Assembly: GCA_021731215.1 (NCBI GenBank)
Contig: JAKFXU010000040.1
Span: 1-9,600 of the forward strand
From: Rhodoferax sp.
GTDB taxonomy: Bacteria; Pseudomonadota; Gammaproteobacteria; Burkholderiales; Burkholderiaceae_C
Reading direction: 5' to 3'
DNA length: 9,600 nt
Every line of letters starts with the position of its first letter. Position 1 is the stretch's first letter. A program made the translations under genes and the position numbers. The notes beneath the pieces were generated by a model. The model saw only the letters and a program-made list of their open reading frames with translations, was not told the origin of the DNA and made no database searches. Shown here one piece after another: positions 1-6,373 of this stretch.

Positions 1-349
1 CCTCGATCATTCCGTAGAAATCACGTCCGCAACTGACCACTTCAGGCGGATACCACTGCAACCAGCTTTGCCGGGCCGCCACATAGGCGCCAAAACCTGC
101 GCTTGCCAGCAGCAGCACGGAGCCGCCAATATGCACGCTATATCTGTTGGTAGCCGCAGTCAAACCCGCAATCAGCACGATTAGAACAAGCGCATAGCGT
201 TGCACAATGCACATCGGACAGGGCTCCAGCCCCACCGAATGCTGCAAGTACTGGCCAAACGCCAGAAAGCCAATGCAAGCCAAGCTGAGCAGCACCAAGA
301 TACGGCGCGGAGACTCCCCCGGCCAACCTGTCGACACTTGAAAATTCAT
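1..349 (-). CDS. dsbB: Disulfide bond formation protein DsbB, 3' end cut off by the window
   Basis: Inner-membrane quinone reductase that reoxidises periplasmic DsbA and passes the electrons to ubiquinone. Translating the minus strand from the ATG at 349 gives 116 residues with no stop before the edge. A first hydrophobic helix (about residues 17-33) is followed by the periplasmic redox pair in LEPCPMC (C44, C47) and QRY, whose R51 corresponds to the conserved quinone-site arginine of the family. Two more helices follow (about 52-65 and 73-92), then WYPPEVVSCGRDF with C107, the first cysteine of the second redox pair. The partner cysteine and last helix lie outside. The start is supported by a GAAAGA ribosome-binding site a few bases upstream. 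Identification is secure. Length is about two thirds of the usual 160-170 residues because of the edge. Confidence 0.95.
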   Translation of the reverse strand, partial: MNFQVSTGWPGESPRRILVLLSLACIGFLAFGQYLQHSVGLEPCPMCIVQRYALVLIVLIAGLTAATNRYSVHIGGSVLLLASAGFGAYVAARQSWLQWYPPEVVSCGRDFYGMIE

Positions 350-454
350 CGATATCTTTCAACAAGAAAATCACTGGCGAAACGCCCAGTAATTGGTTGT
401 TGTTTGGTGGAATTAAGTTCCTGTAGCACCAGGAATTCGGCTTGATTCAGGCCA
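350..454. other. Intergenic region between dsbB and the upstream small gene, with two short hairpins
   Basis: This 105-bp gap lies between two minus-strand genes and should hold the 3' end of the small gene's transcript and the dsbB leader. Two inverted repeats are visible. At 373-390, ACTGG and CCCAGT flank a short loop with one bulge; on the minus strand it is followed by GATTTTC, so it could be a weak terminator. At 418-435, TTCCTG and CAGGAA form a perfect 6-bp stem with a 6-nt loop and no T-run. Neither is strong enough to call a definite terminator, so read-through into dsbB is possible. Confidence 0.4.
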
Positions 455-694
455 TCAACCGGCCGCTTCGTCGGCCTCTTTGCACGAGGGTGAGCACACC
501 GCCTGGGATTTTCCGAGGATCTTGCGCGTAACCATCTGCGAGCGGGCGCGATGCTTGCCGCACAGGAAGCACGACATGGTCGCGGCACCAAATGAAGTGG
601 CCGCCGTGAACGGGGAACCCGATACTTTGGATTTGTAACGCAGCCCGTCGGCCAGCATTTTGGTTTTTGTGTCAGCTTTTGCCATAATCTGCAT
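455..694 (-). CDS. Small conserved-type cysteine-containing protein, possible zinc-binding, function unknown
   Basis: A 79-residue product from the ATG at 694, or 76 residues from the ATG at 685 (MAKADTK...). Neither start has a strong ribosome-binding site; GAAG precedes the first by about 5 nt. The C-terminal half carries MSCFLCGKHR followed by VCSPSC. These are two Cys-x2-Cys/Cys-x3-Cys pairs about 26 residues apart, the layout of a small zinc ribbon. The charged, Arg/Lys-rich stretch between the pairs (KHRARSQMVTRKILGKSQ) could contact nucleic acid, but that is inference. I recall similar short proteins in other Burkholderiales but know no function. This frame is preferred over the longer overlapping minus-strand frame 346-726 because its composition and cysteine spacing look protein-like. 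A mobile element sits about 45 bp upstream of its start, so its promoter may have been altered. Confidence 0.7.
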   Translation of the reverse strand: MQIMAKADTKTKMLADGLRYKSKVSGSPFTAATSFGAATMSCFLCGKHRARSQMVTRKILGKSQAVCSPSCKEADEAAG

Positions 695-733
695 TTTACT
701 TCGGCTAGCCCATGGGTGACGGTCAAAGTAATT

Positions 734-738
734 TTTAA
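734..738. repeat. Left copy of the TTTAA target-site duplication
   Basis: TTTAA directly abuts the left CCTAG end of the element and is repeated at 973-977 after the right end. The inner TTAA alone could also be read as a 4-bp duplication. Confidence 0.65.
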
Positions 739-972
739 CCTAGAAACCGCAGTTGGACGTGCCCGAGTGGGCCGTCATGGGGTGCTCTGGCAAGGCGCGA
801 CGACGCTGCGGGCTACTGCCCGCAAGGAGGAGCAACGCCGCCAGAGCGCGCCAGGGCGGCTCAACGGGAAGCGTAGCGCTGTCACCCAAAAGGTGAACTC
901 GTGCGTGGGTACAGAAGTGAGTGTTCATGCGGCCTTGCAAGCGAAAATGAGCGGTCAACTGCGGTTTCTAGG
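739..972. mobile_element. MITE-like element with CCTAG ends, probably mobilised by an IS1380-family transposase
   Basis: The two ends are perfect 17-bp inverted repeats, CCTAGAAACCGCAGTTG at 739-755 and its complement at 956-972. The 5-bp direct repeat TTTAA abuts both sides (734-738 and 973-977), as expected for a target-site duplication. The 200-bp interior has no transposase reading frame but contains two internal hairpins: TGCGGGC/GCCCGCA with a TACT loop at 807-824, and GCCGCC/GGCGGC at 837-860. Inverted ends, target duplication, small size and lack of a transposase define a MITE. The CCTAG terminus, 5-bp duplication and AT-rich target resemble IS1380-family elements such as ISEcp1; that assignment is from memory. 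The element lies between the divergent small gene (minus) and yggX (plus). Confidence 0.8.
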
Positions 973-977
973 TTTAA
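973..977. repeat. Right copy of the TTTAA target-site duplication
   Basis: TTTAA directly follows the right inverted repeat and matches the left flank in the same orientation. An uninterrupted duplication suggests that the insertion is fairly recent or has been left unrearranged. Confidence 0.65.
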
Positions 978-1022
978 CGGTTGGGGTTTGATGGTATTCA
1001 TGGCGGCTAACCGAAGACGCCC

Positions 1023-1046
1023 GGCCAACATTCCTGAATGTTGGCC
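1023..1046. repeat. Perfect hairpin, 10-bp stem and 4-nt loop, upstream of yggX
   Basis: GGCCAACATT and AATGTTGGCC flank the loop CCTG with no mismatch. There is no T-run on either side, so it is not a standard intrinsic terminator. It sits 86 nt before the yggX start and 50 nt after the mobile element. It could be a structured leader, a protein-binding palindrome or a dispersed palindromic repeat. The rest of the 695-1132 gap outside this hairpin and the mobile element shows nothing I can assign; no convincing yggX promoter was found. Confidence 0.6.
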
Positions 1047-1132
1047 TCCCCCAGACTGACCCTGACCGAGCATCGGCCACTGAAAGCTTGCTAAAGTTGC
1101 ACCCCCTTCAAAGAATTCGCAAAAGGCTTCAA

Positions 1133-1405
1133 ATGGCACGCACTGTAAATTGCATCAAACTCGGCAAGGAAGCGGAGGGTCTGGATTTTCCGCCCTACCC
1201 TGGCGAACTCGGCAAGCGCATCTGGGAGAGCGTGAGCAAGGAAGCGTGGGCCGCCTGGCTCAAGCACCAGACCATGCTGGTCAATGAAAACCGCCTCAAT
1301 CTGGCCGATGCGCGGTCCCGTCAATACTTGGCGCGCCAGATGGAAAATCATTTTTTTGGCGCCGGTGCCGACGCCGCACAGGGCTACGTGCCACCCAGCG
1401 CTTGA
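1133..1405 (+). CDS. yggX: Probable Fe(2+)-trafficking protein YggX
   Basis: A 90-residue cytosolic protein of the YggX family, which protects iron-sulfur enzymes from oxidative damage and is proposed to move ferrous iron. Length equals that of the family. The start was chosen at [10 protein letters not shown], where the family alignment begins, rather than at the upstream in-frame codon at 1088. Family blocks are all present: the conserved cysteine C7, [16 protein letters not shown] (about 15-30), [24 protein letters not shown] (about 34-57), then ARQYL-type and QMENHFFG segments. AAGG at about 1123-1126 is a modest ribosome-binding site. It stands alone, with 218 bp to the next gene. Proximity to an operon rich in Fe-S enzymes (CysI, CysH, ferredoxin) is suggestive but may be chance. 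Confidence 0.95.
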   Translation: MARTVNCIKLGKEAEGLDFPPYPGELGKRIWESVSKEAWAAWLKHQTMLVNENRLNLADARSRQYLARQMENHFFGAGADAAQGYVPPSA

Positions 1406-1415
1406 ATCCCTTGGC

Positions 1416-1453
1416 GCATGGCTGAAACGGCGGCCGCCGTTTTATGGCCATGC
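1416..1453 (+). terminator. Nested palindrome after yggX, candidate bidirectional terminator
   Basis: Eleven bases after the yggX stop, an outer stem GCATGGC/GCCATGC encloses a second stem AAACGGC/GCCGTTT with loop GGCC (1425-1442 is an 18-bp perfect palindrome). The inner right arm runs into TTTT at 1440-1443. With its A-tract on one side and T-tract on the other, the inner hairpin could work as a short terminator in either direction, though the T-run is short. Confidence 0.55.
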
Positions 1454-1547
1454 CGCTGGCGTCCCCCATTTGTCGTCCCTCTGAAACCCCCGGGCGGCAT
1501 GGCAACGGTGCGTCGCTTTCACATCGGCCGAGGCAGGTATCGGTCTC

Positions 1548-1597
1548 TTATATCCAAACTGCATAACGAAATCATAATAATGTAGTTTGCAATATAA
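1548..1597. promoter_or_regulatory. Large imperfect inverted repeat upstream of the sulfur operon, candidate operator (CysB-like or other)
   Basis: Left arm: TTATAT (1548-1553), AAACT (1556-1560), CAT (1562-1564). Right arm in mirror order: ATG (1580-1582), AGTTT (1584-1588), ATATAA (1592-1597). The arms match at 14 positions with one mismatch and one 1-nt slip, around a 15-nt AT-rich centre. Possible -10 elements are CATAAT (1573-1578) and TATAAC (1593-1598); neither has a good -35, which would suit an activator-dependent promoter. Cysteine operons in proteobacteria are commonly controlled by the LysR-type regulator CysB, so this is the natural candidate ligand. Its identity is not shown by the sequence; a repressor site overlapping the -10 is equally possible. 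Confidence 0.5.
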
Positions 1598-1622
1598 CCA
1601 GCTGCCAATAGAGTCTGCCTCT

Positions 1623-2414
1623 ATGCATGACTTGGCCTTTATCTTCGCTGGTTTTTTTGTTGGGATCGTCGTCGGACTGACCGGCGTCGGCGGCGGCTCG
1701 CTCATGACGCCGATCCTGATTTTCTTCTTCGGCGTCAAACCGTATCTGGCGGTTGGCACCGACCTGCTGTTCGCCGCCTTTACCAAGATGGGCGGCACCG
1801 TCAAACTAGCACGCGCACGCCTGGTCGACTGGCGGGTGGTGGCGCAGCTGTCGGCCGGTAGCATTCCAGCCGCACTGATCACGCTCTATGTACTCAAGCA
1901 GGTGGGGGCTGCCAGCGCCGCGGTGCAGGGCCTGATGACCACCACCCTGGGTTTCGCCCTGCTGCTGACGGCGGCGGCCACCCTGTACAAGGCAGTTCGT
2001 GGCAAAGCCGCCCCGCGCACCTTGGCAGCGGGCCAGGAAGTCCGCGCCGCCACGCCGCGCCACTGGAGCCTGCCGCTGTTGTTTGGCGCGGTGATCGGCA
2101 CCCTGGTCACACTGACTTCGGTCGGTGCCGGGGCCATTGGCGTCACGGTGCTGCTGATTTTGTACCCGTTGCTGCCGCTGCCGCGCATCGTGGGCACCGA
2201 CATTGCCTACGCGGTACCGCTCACGCTGGTGGCTGGTATGGGCCACGCCTCGCTCGGCTCGGTCGACTGGCACCTGCTGGCCAAGTTGCTGGCCGGCTCG
2301 CTGCCCGGTATCTGGGTCGGCTCGCATCTGATGGCACGCACGCCGGAGCGGGTGATCCGCTCCCTTCTTTCCATTCTGCTGGCCTATGCCGGCGTGAAAT
2401 TGATTGCCTTGTAA
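1623..2414 (+). CDS. TauE/SafE (TSUP) family membrane permease, sulfur-anion transport
   Basis: A 263-residue integral membrane protein, first gene of the sulfur operon. The two halves are related. LTGVGGGS (19-26) mirrors LTSVGAGA (164-171). VGTDLLFA (44-51) mirrors VGTDIAYA (190-197). VDW..VAQLSAGSIP (68-82) mirrors VDW..LAKLLAGSLP (214-228). This is the repeat architecture of the TauE/SafE family, with about 8 membrane segments and a hydrophilic loop near 125-147. Family members move sulfite, sulfoacetate or thiosulfate. Here the direction and substrate are inferred from the neighbours: removal of toxic sulfite or uptake of a sulfur oxyanion. The ATG at 1623 begins directly before the first membrane segment; an in-frame TTG at 1587 lies inside the operator candidate and is less likely. 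The ribosome-binding site is weak. 22 nt separate it from cysI. Confidence 0.88.
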   Translation: MHDLAFIFAGFFVGIVVGLTGVGGGSLMTPILIFFFGVKPYLAVGTDLLFAAFTKMGGTVKLARARLVDWRVVAQLSAGSIPAALITLYVLKQVGAASAAVQGLMTTTLGFALLLTAAATLYKAVRGKAAPRTLAAGQEVRAATPRHWSLPLLFGAVIGTLVTLTSVGAGAIGVTVLLILYPLLPLPRIVGTDIAYAVPLTLVAGMGHASLGSVDWHLLAKLLAGSLPGIWVGSHLMARTPERVIRSLLSILLAYAGVKLIAL

Positions 2415-2436
2415 CGCTTTGCGGACTCAATCCACC

Positions 2437-4218
2437 ATGTACCAATACACCGACTTTGACCGCCAATTCGTCAAACAGCGCGCCGCCCAATACCGCGACC
2501 AGCTGGAACGCAATCTGAGCGGCAGCCTCAGCGACGACGAGTTCAGACCGCTGCGCCTGCAGAACGGCTGGTACCTGCAGCGCTATGCGCCCATGCTGCG
2601 CGTGGCGGTGCCCTACGGCGAAATTTCGAGCGTGCAACTGCGCGTTCTCGCCCGAATTGCCCGCGAATACGACCAGCCGGACACGCAGGTCTACCAGACT
2701 GCACAAAGCACGCAGGCCAAATTCGGCAGCGGCAAAATGCCCACCGGCTACGGCCACTTCAGCACGCGCCAGAACGTCCAGTTCAACTGGATTGCACTGG
2801 ACAAAAGCGCCGATGTGATGGACCTGCTGGCCTCGGTCAATATGCACGGCATCCAGACCAGCGGGAATTGCATTCGCAACATCACCAGCGATGAGCGTGC
2901 CGGCATTGCGGTCGACGAAATTGCCGACCCGCGCCCGTTTTGCGAGATCCTGCGCCAGTGGAGTACGCTGCACCCCGAGTTCGCCTTCCTGCCGCGCAAA
3001 TTCAAGATTGCGGTGTCAGGCGCCCGGGAAGACCGCGCCGCCACCGCCTGGCATGACGTCGGCCTGCATCTGCTGCGTGACGCTGATGGCCAGATCGGCT
3101 TCAAGGTGCTGGTCGGTGGCGGCATGGGCCGCACGCCGGTGATTGCCAGTACCATCCGCGACTTTCTGCCCTGGCACCAGATCCTGAATTACCTGGAAGC
3201 CGTGGTGCGCGTCTATAACCGCTGGGGACGGCGCGACAATATGTACAAGGCCCGCATCAAGATTCTGGTCAAGGCCGAAGGCCAACGCTTCACCGACGAA
3301 GTCGAAGCCGAGTACCGGCAAATTATCGAGATCGACGGTGCGCCGCACACCATCACCCAGCAAGAGTTGGACCGGGTGACGGCCTCTTTCGTGCCACCGG
3401 CTTTGACCGCCGGCAAGCCGGGTTCCGTGTTGAAAGTGGCCCAGATTCTGCGTGCCACGGCCGAGAACGAGGTGGAATTTGGACGCTGGCTGAAACAAAA
3501 CGTCGCGCCCCACAAAAACCCCGATCTGCGCGCCGTCACCCTGTCATTCAAGCGCCTGGGCCATGCGCCCGGCGACGCCACGGCCGACCAACTGGACACG
3601 GCGGCTGAATTGGCGGACCTTTTTTCCGCCGGCGAGGTCCGCGTCACGCACGACCAGAACCTGCTGCTGCCCTGGGTCCGGTGCGACCAGTTGCCCGAGT
3701 TGTGGCGCGCGGCCCGCAAAGCCGGTTTGGCGCGCTCCAACATCCGCCTGTTGACCGACATGATTTCCTGCCCCGGCGGCGACTTTTGCGCTCTGGCCAA
3801 TGCCCGCTCGATCCCGATCGCCGCCGCCATCAGCGAACGTTACCAGGACCTCGATGAGTTGCACGACCTGGGTGAAATCGATCTGCACATCAGCGGTTGC
3901 ATGAACTCCTGCGGCCACCACCACAGCGGCCACATCGGCATTTTGGGTGTCGACAAGGACGGCCAGGAGTGGTACCAGGTGTCGCTGGGCGGCTCGGACG
4001 GCTCCACCCTGAGTGGCGCGCCGACGCCCGGCAAAGTCGTCGGCCCCTCGTTTGGCGCGGCTGAAGTGCCCGATGTGATCGAAGCGGTGCTCGACACCTA
4101 CCGCAGCGAGCGCCGCAGCGGGGAGACCTTCATCGCCACCTTTCGCCGCATCGGCATGGAAGCCTTCAAGCAAGCGGCCGACCGGGTGCGCCACAGCGTT
4201 GCCGCCGAGCTGGCTTGA
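2437..4218 (+). CDS. cysI: Siroheme sulfite reductase, hemoprotein CysI type
   Basis: A 593-residue cytosolic enzyme that reduces sulfite to sulfide with six electrons. The siroheme/[4Fe-4S] cysteines are intact: C445 and C451 in ISCPGGDFC, then C488 and C492 in SGCMNSCGHH. The family segment GYGHFSTRQN is at 104-113 and SGNCIRNITSDE at about 144-155. Two ferredoxin-like half-domains, near the N terminus and from about 340, bracket the substrate and cofactor lobes. Residues about 80-103, before GYGHF, look like an insertion compared with E. coli CysI, in which the YDRGYGHF block is continuous. Sulfite rather than nitrite is inferred from the operon. No cysJ is present, so the donor may be ferredoxin. 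The start MYQYTDFD at 2437 was chosen because the upstream extension to 2404 would overlap the permease stop. The ribosome-binding site is poor, implying coupling. Confidence 0.95.
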   Translation: MYQYTDFDRQFVKQRAAQYRDQLERNLSGSLSDDEFRPLRLQNGWYLQRYAPMLRVAVPYGEISSVQLRVLARIAREYDQPDTQVYQTAQSTQAKFGSGKMPTGYGHFSTRQNVQFNWIALDKSADVMDLLASVNMHGIQTSGNCIRNITSDERAGIAVDEIADPRPFCEILRQWSTLHPEFAFLPRKFKIAVSGAREDRAATAWHDVGLHLLRDADGQIGFKVLVGGGMGRTPVIASTIRDFLPWHQILNYLEAVVRVYNRWGRRDNMYKARIKILVKAEGQRFTDEVEAEYRQIIEIDGAPHTITQQELDRVTASFVPPALTAGKPGSVLKVAQILRATAENEVEFGRWLKQNVAPHKNPDLRAVTLSFKRLGHAPGDATADQLDTAAELADLFSAGEVRVTHDQNLLLPWVRCDQLPELWRAARKAGLARSNIRLLTDMISCPGGDFCALANARSIPIAAAISERYQDLDELHDLGEIDLHISGCMNSCGHHHSGHIGILGVDKDGQEWYQVSLGGSDGSTLSGAPTPGKVVGPSFGAAEVPDVIEAVLDTYRSERRSGETFIATFRRIGMEAFKQAADRVRHSVAAELA

Positions 4219-4233
4219 AAAAAGGAACTAATT

Positions 4234-4647
4234 ATGAAATTAATAGCTGCAAACGCCCATTCCACGGGAGTCAATGGCCAACAAGTTATTGAAATCGCGA
4301 ATGATTCAGACCCCCGCGCGCTCAATCTCGACGGCGTTGAGCGCATCGACCTGAGCTTCCCCAAATTCAGCGACGGCCGCGCCTTCAGCCAGGCGTTCTT
4401 GCTGCGCCGACGACTCGGTTTCAAGGGCGAAATCCGCGCCACCGGCGACGTGCTGATTGACCAACTGGTACAGATGCGGCGCAGCGGTTTTGACGCCGCA
4501 GTATTGCGCGCCGACCAGAACCCGGACTTTGCGCAACGCCAGTTTGAGCGCTTCCCGGCGTTCTACCAGGGCGATGCCGTCACCCCCAAGCCCCACTTCA
4601 TCGTCGCTCCGGCACCGTCGCCCATTACTTCAGGAGAAGCTTCATGA
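4234..4647 (+). CDS. DUF934 protein of the assimilatory sulfate-reduction operon
   Basis: A 137-residue protein of unknown biochemical function, of a family regularly found between sulfite-reductase and cysH genes. Recognisable family blocks are IDLSFPKFSDGRAFSQAFLLRRRLG (38-62), with the PKFSDGR core, then GDVLIDQL (71-78) and RSGFDA (83-88). No membrane segment, signal or metal-binding cysteine is visible. A role in sulfite-reductase assembly or electron delivery is only inference from position. It has a good ribosome-binding site, AAGGAA at 4222-4227, 15 nt after cysI, and its stop overlaps the cysH start (ATGA at 4644-4647). The first codons include ATTAATAGCTGC, also found in the first codons of cysN, and the family-like region only begins after about residue 20, so the N-terminus may be repeat-derived. 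Confidence 0.9.
   Translation: MKLIAANAHSTGVNGQQVIEIANDSDPRALNLDGVERIDLSFPKFSDGRAFSQAFLLRRRLGFKGEIRATGDVLIDQLVQMRRSGFDAAVLRADQNPDFAQRQFERFPAFYQGDAVTPKPHFIVAPAPSPITSGEAS
4239..4250 (+). repeat. 12-bp repeat ATTAATAGCTGC, copy 1, inside the DUF934 start
   Basis: Identical to 6387-6398 in the cysN start. Both copies are read in the same frame and encode LIAA, followed by A-x-S-T in each protein. Comamonadaceae genomes, as I recall them, carry many short intergenic elements containing AATAGCTGC-like cores; this may be a degenerate member absorbed into the coding region. Confidence 0.5.
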
Positions 4648-5405
4648 ATGCCATCGAACTCAACGCCCGCGCATCAAGCGATTTTGACGCCAAGCTGGCA
4701 CAAACCACCACCTTGCTGCAGCAGGCGGCGCGTGACTATGCACCGTTGACCAGTGGCGCCCGCACGCGCATCAGCCAGGCCTCCAGCCTCGGCGCCGAAG
4801 ACGTGGTGATCAGCCATCTGATCAATACCCTGCAGCTCGACATCGGCATTTTTGTGCTGCAAACCGGCCGCCTGCACGGCGAGACGCTGGATTTGCTGGC
4901 GCGCTTTCAGGCCGCATCGCGCGTGCCGGTGGAGGTCTTCACTCCCGCCAATGAAGCGGTCGTGCAGTTCGTGGCGCGCGAGGGCCAGGACCCGATGTAC
5001 AAAAGCATCGCGCTGCGCAAAGCCTGCTGCCAGATTCGCAAGATGGAGCCACTGGCGCGCGCCCTCACCGGCAAGGATGCCTGGATCACCGGCCTGCGCC
5101 GCGAGCAGTCGGGCGCGCGCGCCGAGGTGCCCCTGATCGACCGCTCGGATGCGGCACGGGTCAAGATCAACCCCCTGGCCGACTGGACCTGGGGCGACGT
5201 CTGGCATTTCATTGCCCAGCAGCGAATCGACTACAACCCGCTGCACGACCAGTTTTACCCCAGCATCGGCTGCGCCCCCTGCACCCGCGCTGTGTCCGCG
5301 GGCGAAGACTTTCGCGCTGGCCGCTGGTGGTGGGAAGACGAGGCGGCCAAAGAGTGCGGCCTGCACGTCGCTGCGTCCAAAACCCTTGAGAAGGAGCCCG
5401 CATGA
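4644..5405 (+). CDS. cysH: Adenylylsulfate (APS) reductase, CysH family
   Basis: A 253-residue cytosolic enzyme that reduces APS to sulfite and AMP, using thioredoxin or glutaredoxin. A PP-loop type nucleotide-binding region (SSLGAEDVVISHL, 47-59; LQTGRLHGET, 72-81) is followed by K126-A-CC (C128, C129), WITGLRREQS (147-156) and YPSIGCAPC (C210, C213). The CC plus CxxC pattern is the [4Fe-4S] signature that separates APS reductases from plant-type-independent PAPS reductases such as E. coli CysH, which lack the cluster. The catalytic cysteine is C238 in the conserved ECGLH motif. Absence of an APS kinase gene or domain here fits APS as substrate. The start has a strong AGGAG (4632-4636) and a 4-nt overlap with the DUF934 gene; its own stop overlaps cysD by ATGA. 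Confidence 0.95.
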   Translation: MNAIELNARASSDFDAKLAQTTTLLQQAARDYAPLTSGARTRISQASSLGAEDVVISHLINTLQLDIGIFVLQTGRLHGETLDLLARFQAASRVPVEVFTPANEAVVQFVAREGQDPMYKSIALRKACCQIRKMEPLARALTGKDAWITGLRREQSGARAEVPLIDRSDAARVKINPLADWTWGDVWHFIAQQRIDYNPLHDQFYPSIGCAPCTRAVSAGEDFRAGRWWWEDEAAKECGLHVAASKTLEKEPA

Positions 5406-6373
5406 ACGCCCGCACCGAATCTGAACTACTTGAACCCATGCAACACTCACTGCTGCGCTCCGAACACCACGACCACCTGAGCAACGCGCAACTGGACGCG
5501 CTGGAAGAAGAAACCATCTTCATCCTGCGCGAGGTCGCCGCCGCATTCGAGCGCCCCACCTTGCTGTTCTCGGGCGGCAAGGATTCGCTGGTGATGCTCA
5601 AGTGCGCCGAAAAAGCCTTTGGCGTGGGCCGCATTCCCTACCCGCTGCTGATGATAGACACCGGCCACAACTTCCATGAAGTGACCGATTTCCGCGATGC
5701 ACGCGCCAAGGAACTGCAGGCCGAGCTGATTGTGCGCAGCGTGGAAGACTCCATGAAGCGCGGCACCGTGCGGCTGGCGCACCCGGGCGAGTCGCGCAAC
5801 GTGCACCAGTCGGTCACGCTGCTCGAAGCGATCGACGAATTCCGCTTTGACGCGCTGATTGGCGGCGCCCGCCGCGACGAGGAAAAAGCGCGTGCCAAGG
5901 AGCGCATCTTCTCGCACCGCGATAGCTTCGGCCAGTGGCAACCCAAGGCGCAGCGCCCGGAGCTGTGGACCCTGTTCAACACCCGGCTCCAGCCGGGCGA
6001 GCATTTCCGCGTGTTCCCGATCTCCAACTGGACCGAACTCGACGTCTGGCAGTACATAGAGCGCGAGCAAATCGCCCTGCCCTCGCTCTATTACTCGCAC
6101 CAGCGGGAGGTGGTGGAACGCAAGGGCCTGCTGGTGCCGGTGACGGCGTTGACCCCGGTGCGTGCGGGCGAAACCGTCGAGTCGCGCGCTGTGCGTTTCC
6201 GCACCGTGGGCGACATCACCTGCACCTGCCCGGTGCCAAGTCTGGCCGCTACCGCAGCCGAGATTGTGATCGAGACCCTGGCCGCCGATGTGAGCGAACG
6301 CGGCGCCACCCGCATGGACGACAAAACCTCCGAAGCCTCCATGGAAAAACGCAAGAAAGATGGGTACTTCTGA
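5402..6373 (+). CDS. cysD: Sulfate adenylyltransferase small subunit CysD
   Basis: A 323-residue catalytic subunit of ATP sulfurylase, forming APS and pyrophosphate from sulfate and ATP with CysN. The PP-loop SGGKDS is intact at residues 57-62. Other family blocks are IDTGHNFHEVTDFRD (about 83-97), LIGGARRDEEKARAKERIFS, the FRVFPISNWTELDVWQYI region, and a DGYF C-terminus as in E. coli CysD. The first about 25 residues are variable, and a second in-frame ATG (residue 13) exists, but the ATG at 5402 has AAGGAG (5391-5396) at ideal spacing and couples to cysH by ATGA, so it is preferred. The stop shares one base with the cysN start. Confidence 0.96.
   Translation: MNARTESELLEPMQHSLLRSEHHDHLSNAQLDALEEETIFILREVAAAFERPTLLFSGGKDSLVMLKCAEKAFGVGRIPYPLLMIDTGHNFHEVTDFRDARAKELQAELIVRSVEDSMKRGTVRLAHPGESRNVHQSVTLLEAIDEFRFDALIGGARRDEEKARAKERIFSHRDSFGQWQPKAQRPELWTLFNTRLQPGEHFRVFPISNWTELDVWQYIEREQIALPSLYYSHQREVVERKGLLVPVTALTPVRAGETVESRAVRFRTVGDITCTCPVPSLAATAAEIVIETLAADVSERGATRMDDKTSEASMEKRKKDGYF

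Noticed and set aside
346..726. 126-codon minus-strand frame overlapping the small Cys4 gene
   Set aside because: It overlaps the dsbB start and gives an Arg/Pro-rich product. The competing frame at 455-694 has ordered cysteine pairs.
740..958. 72-codon minus-strand frame inside the mobile element
   Set aside because: It begins and ends at the inverted repeats and has no similarity to a transposase that I can see; more likely non-coding MITE sequence.
2221..2973. 250-codon minus-strand frame across the permease/cysI junction
   Set aside because: It spans two real plus-strand genes and shows only low-complexity Ala/Arg/Val-rich sequence.
5935..6372. Upstream extension of the cysN frame into cysD
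   Set aside because: The Arg/Gly-rich translation is a shadow of cysD. The ATG at 6373 coupled to the cysD stop is the natural start.
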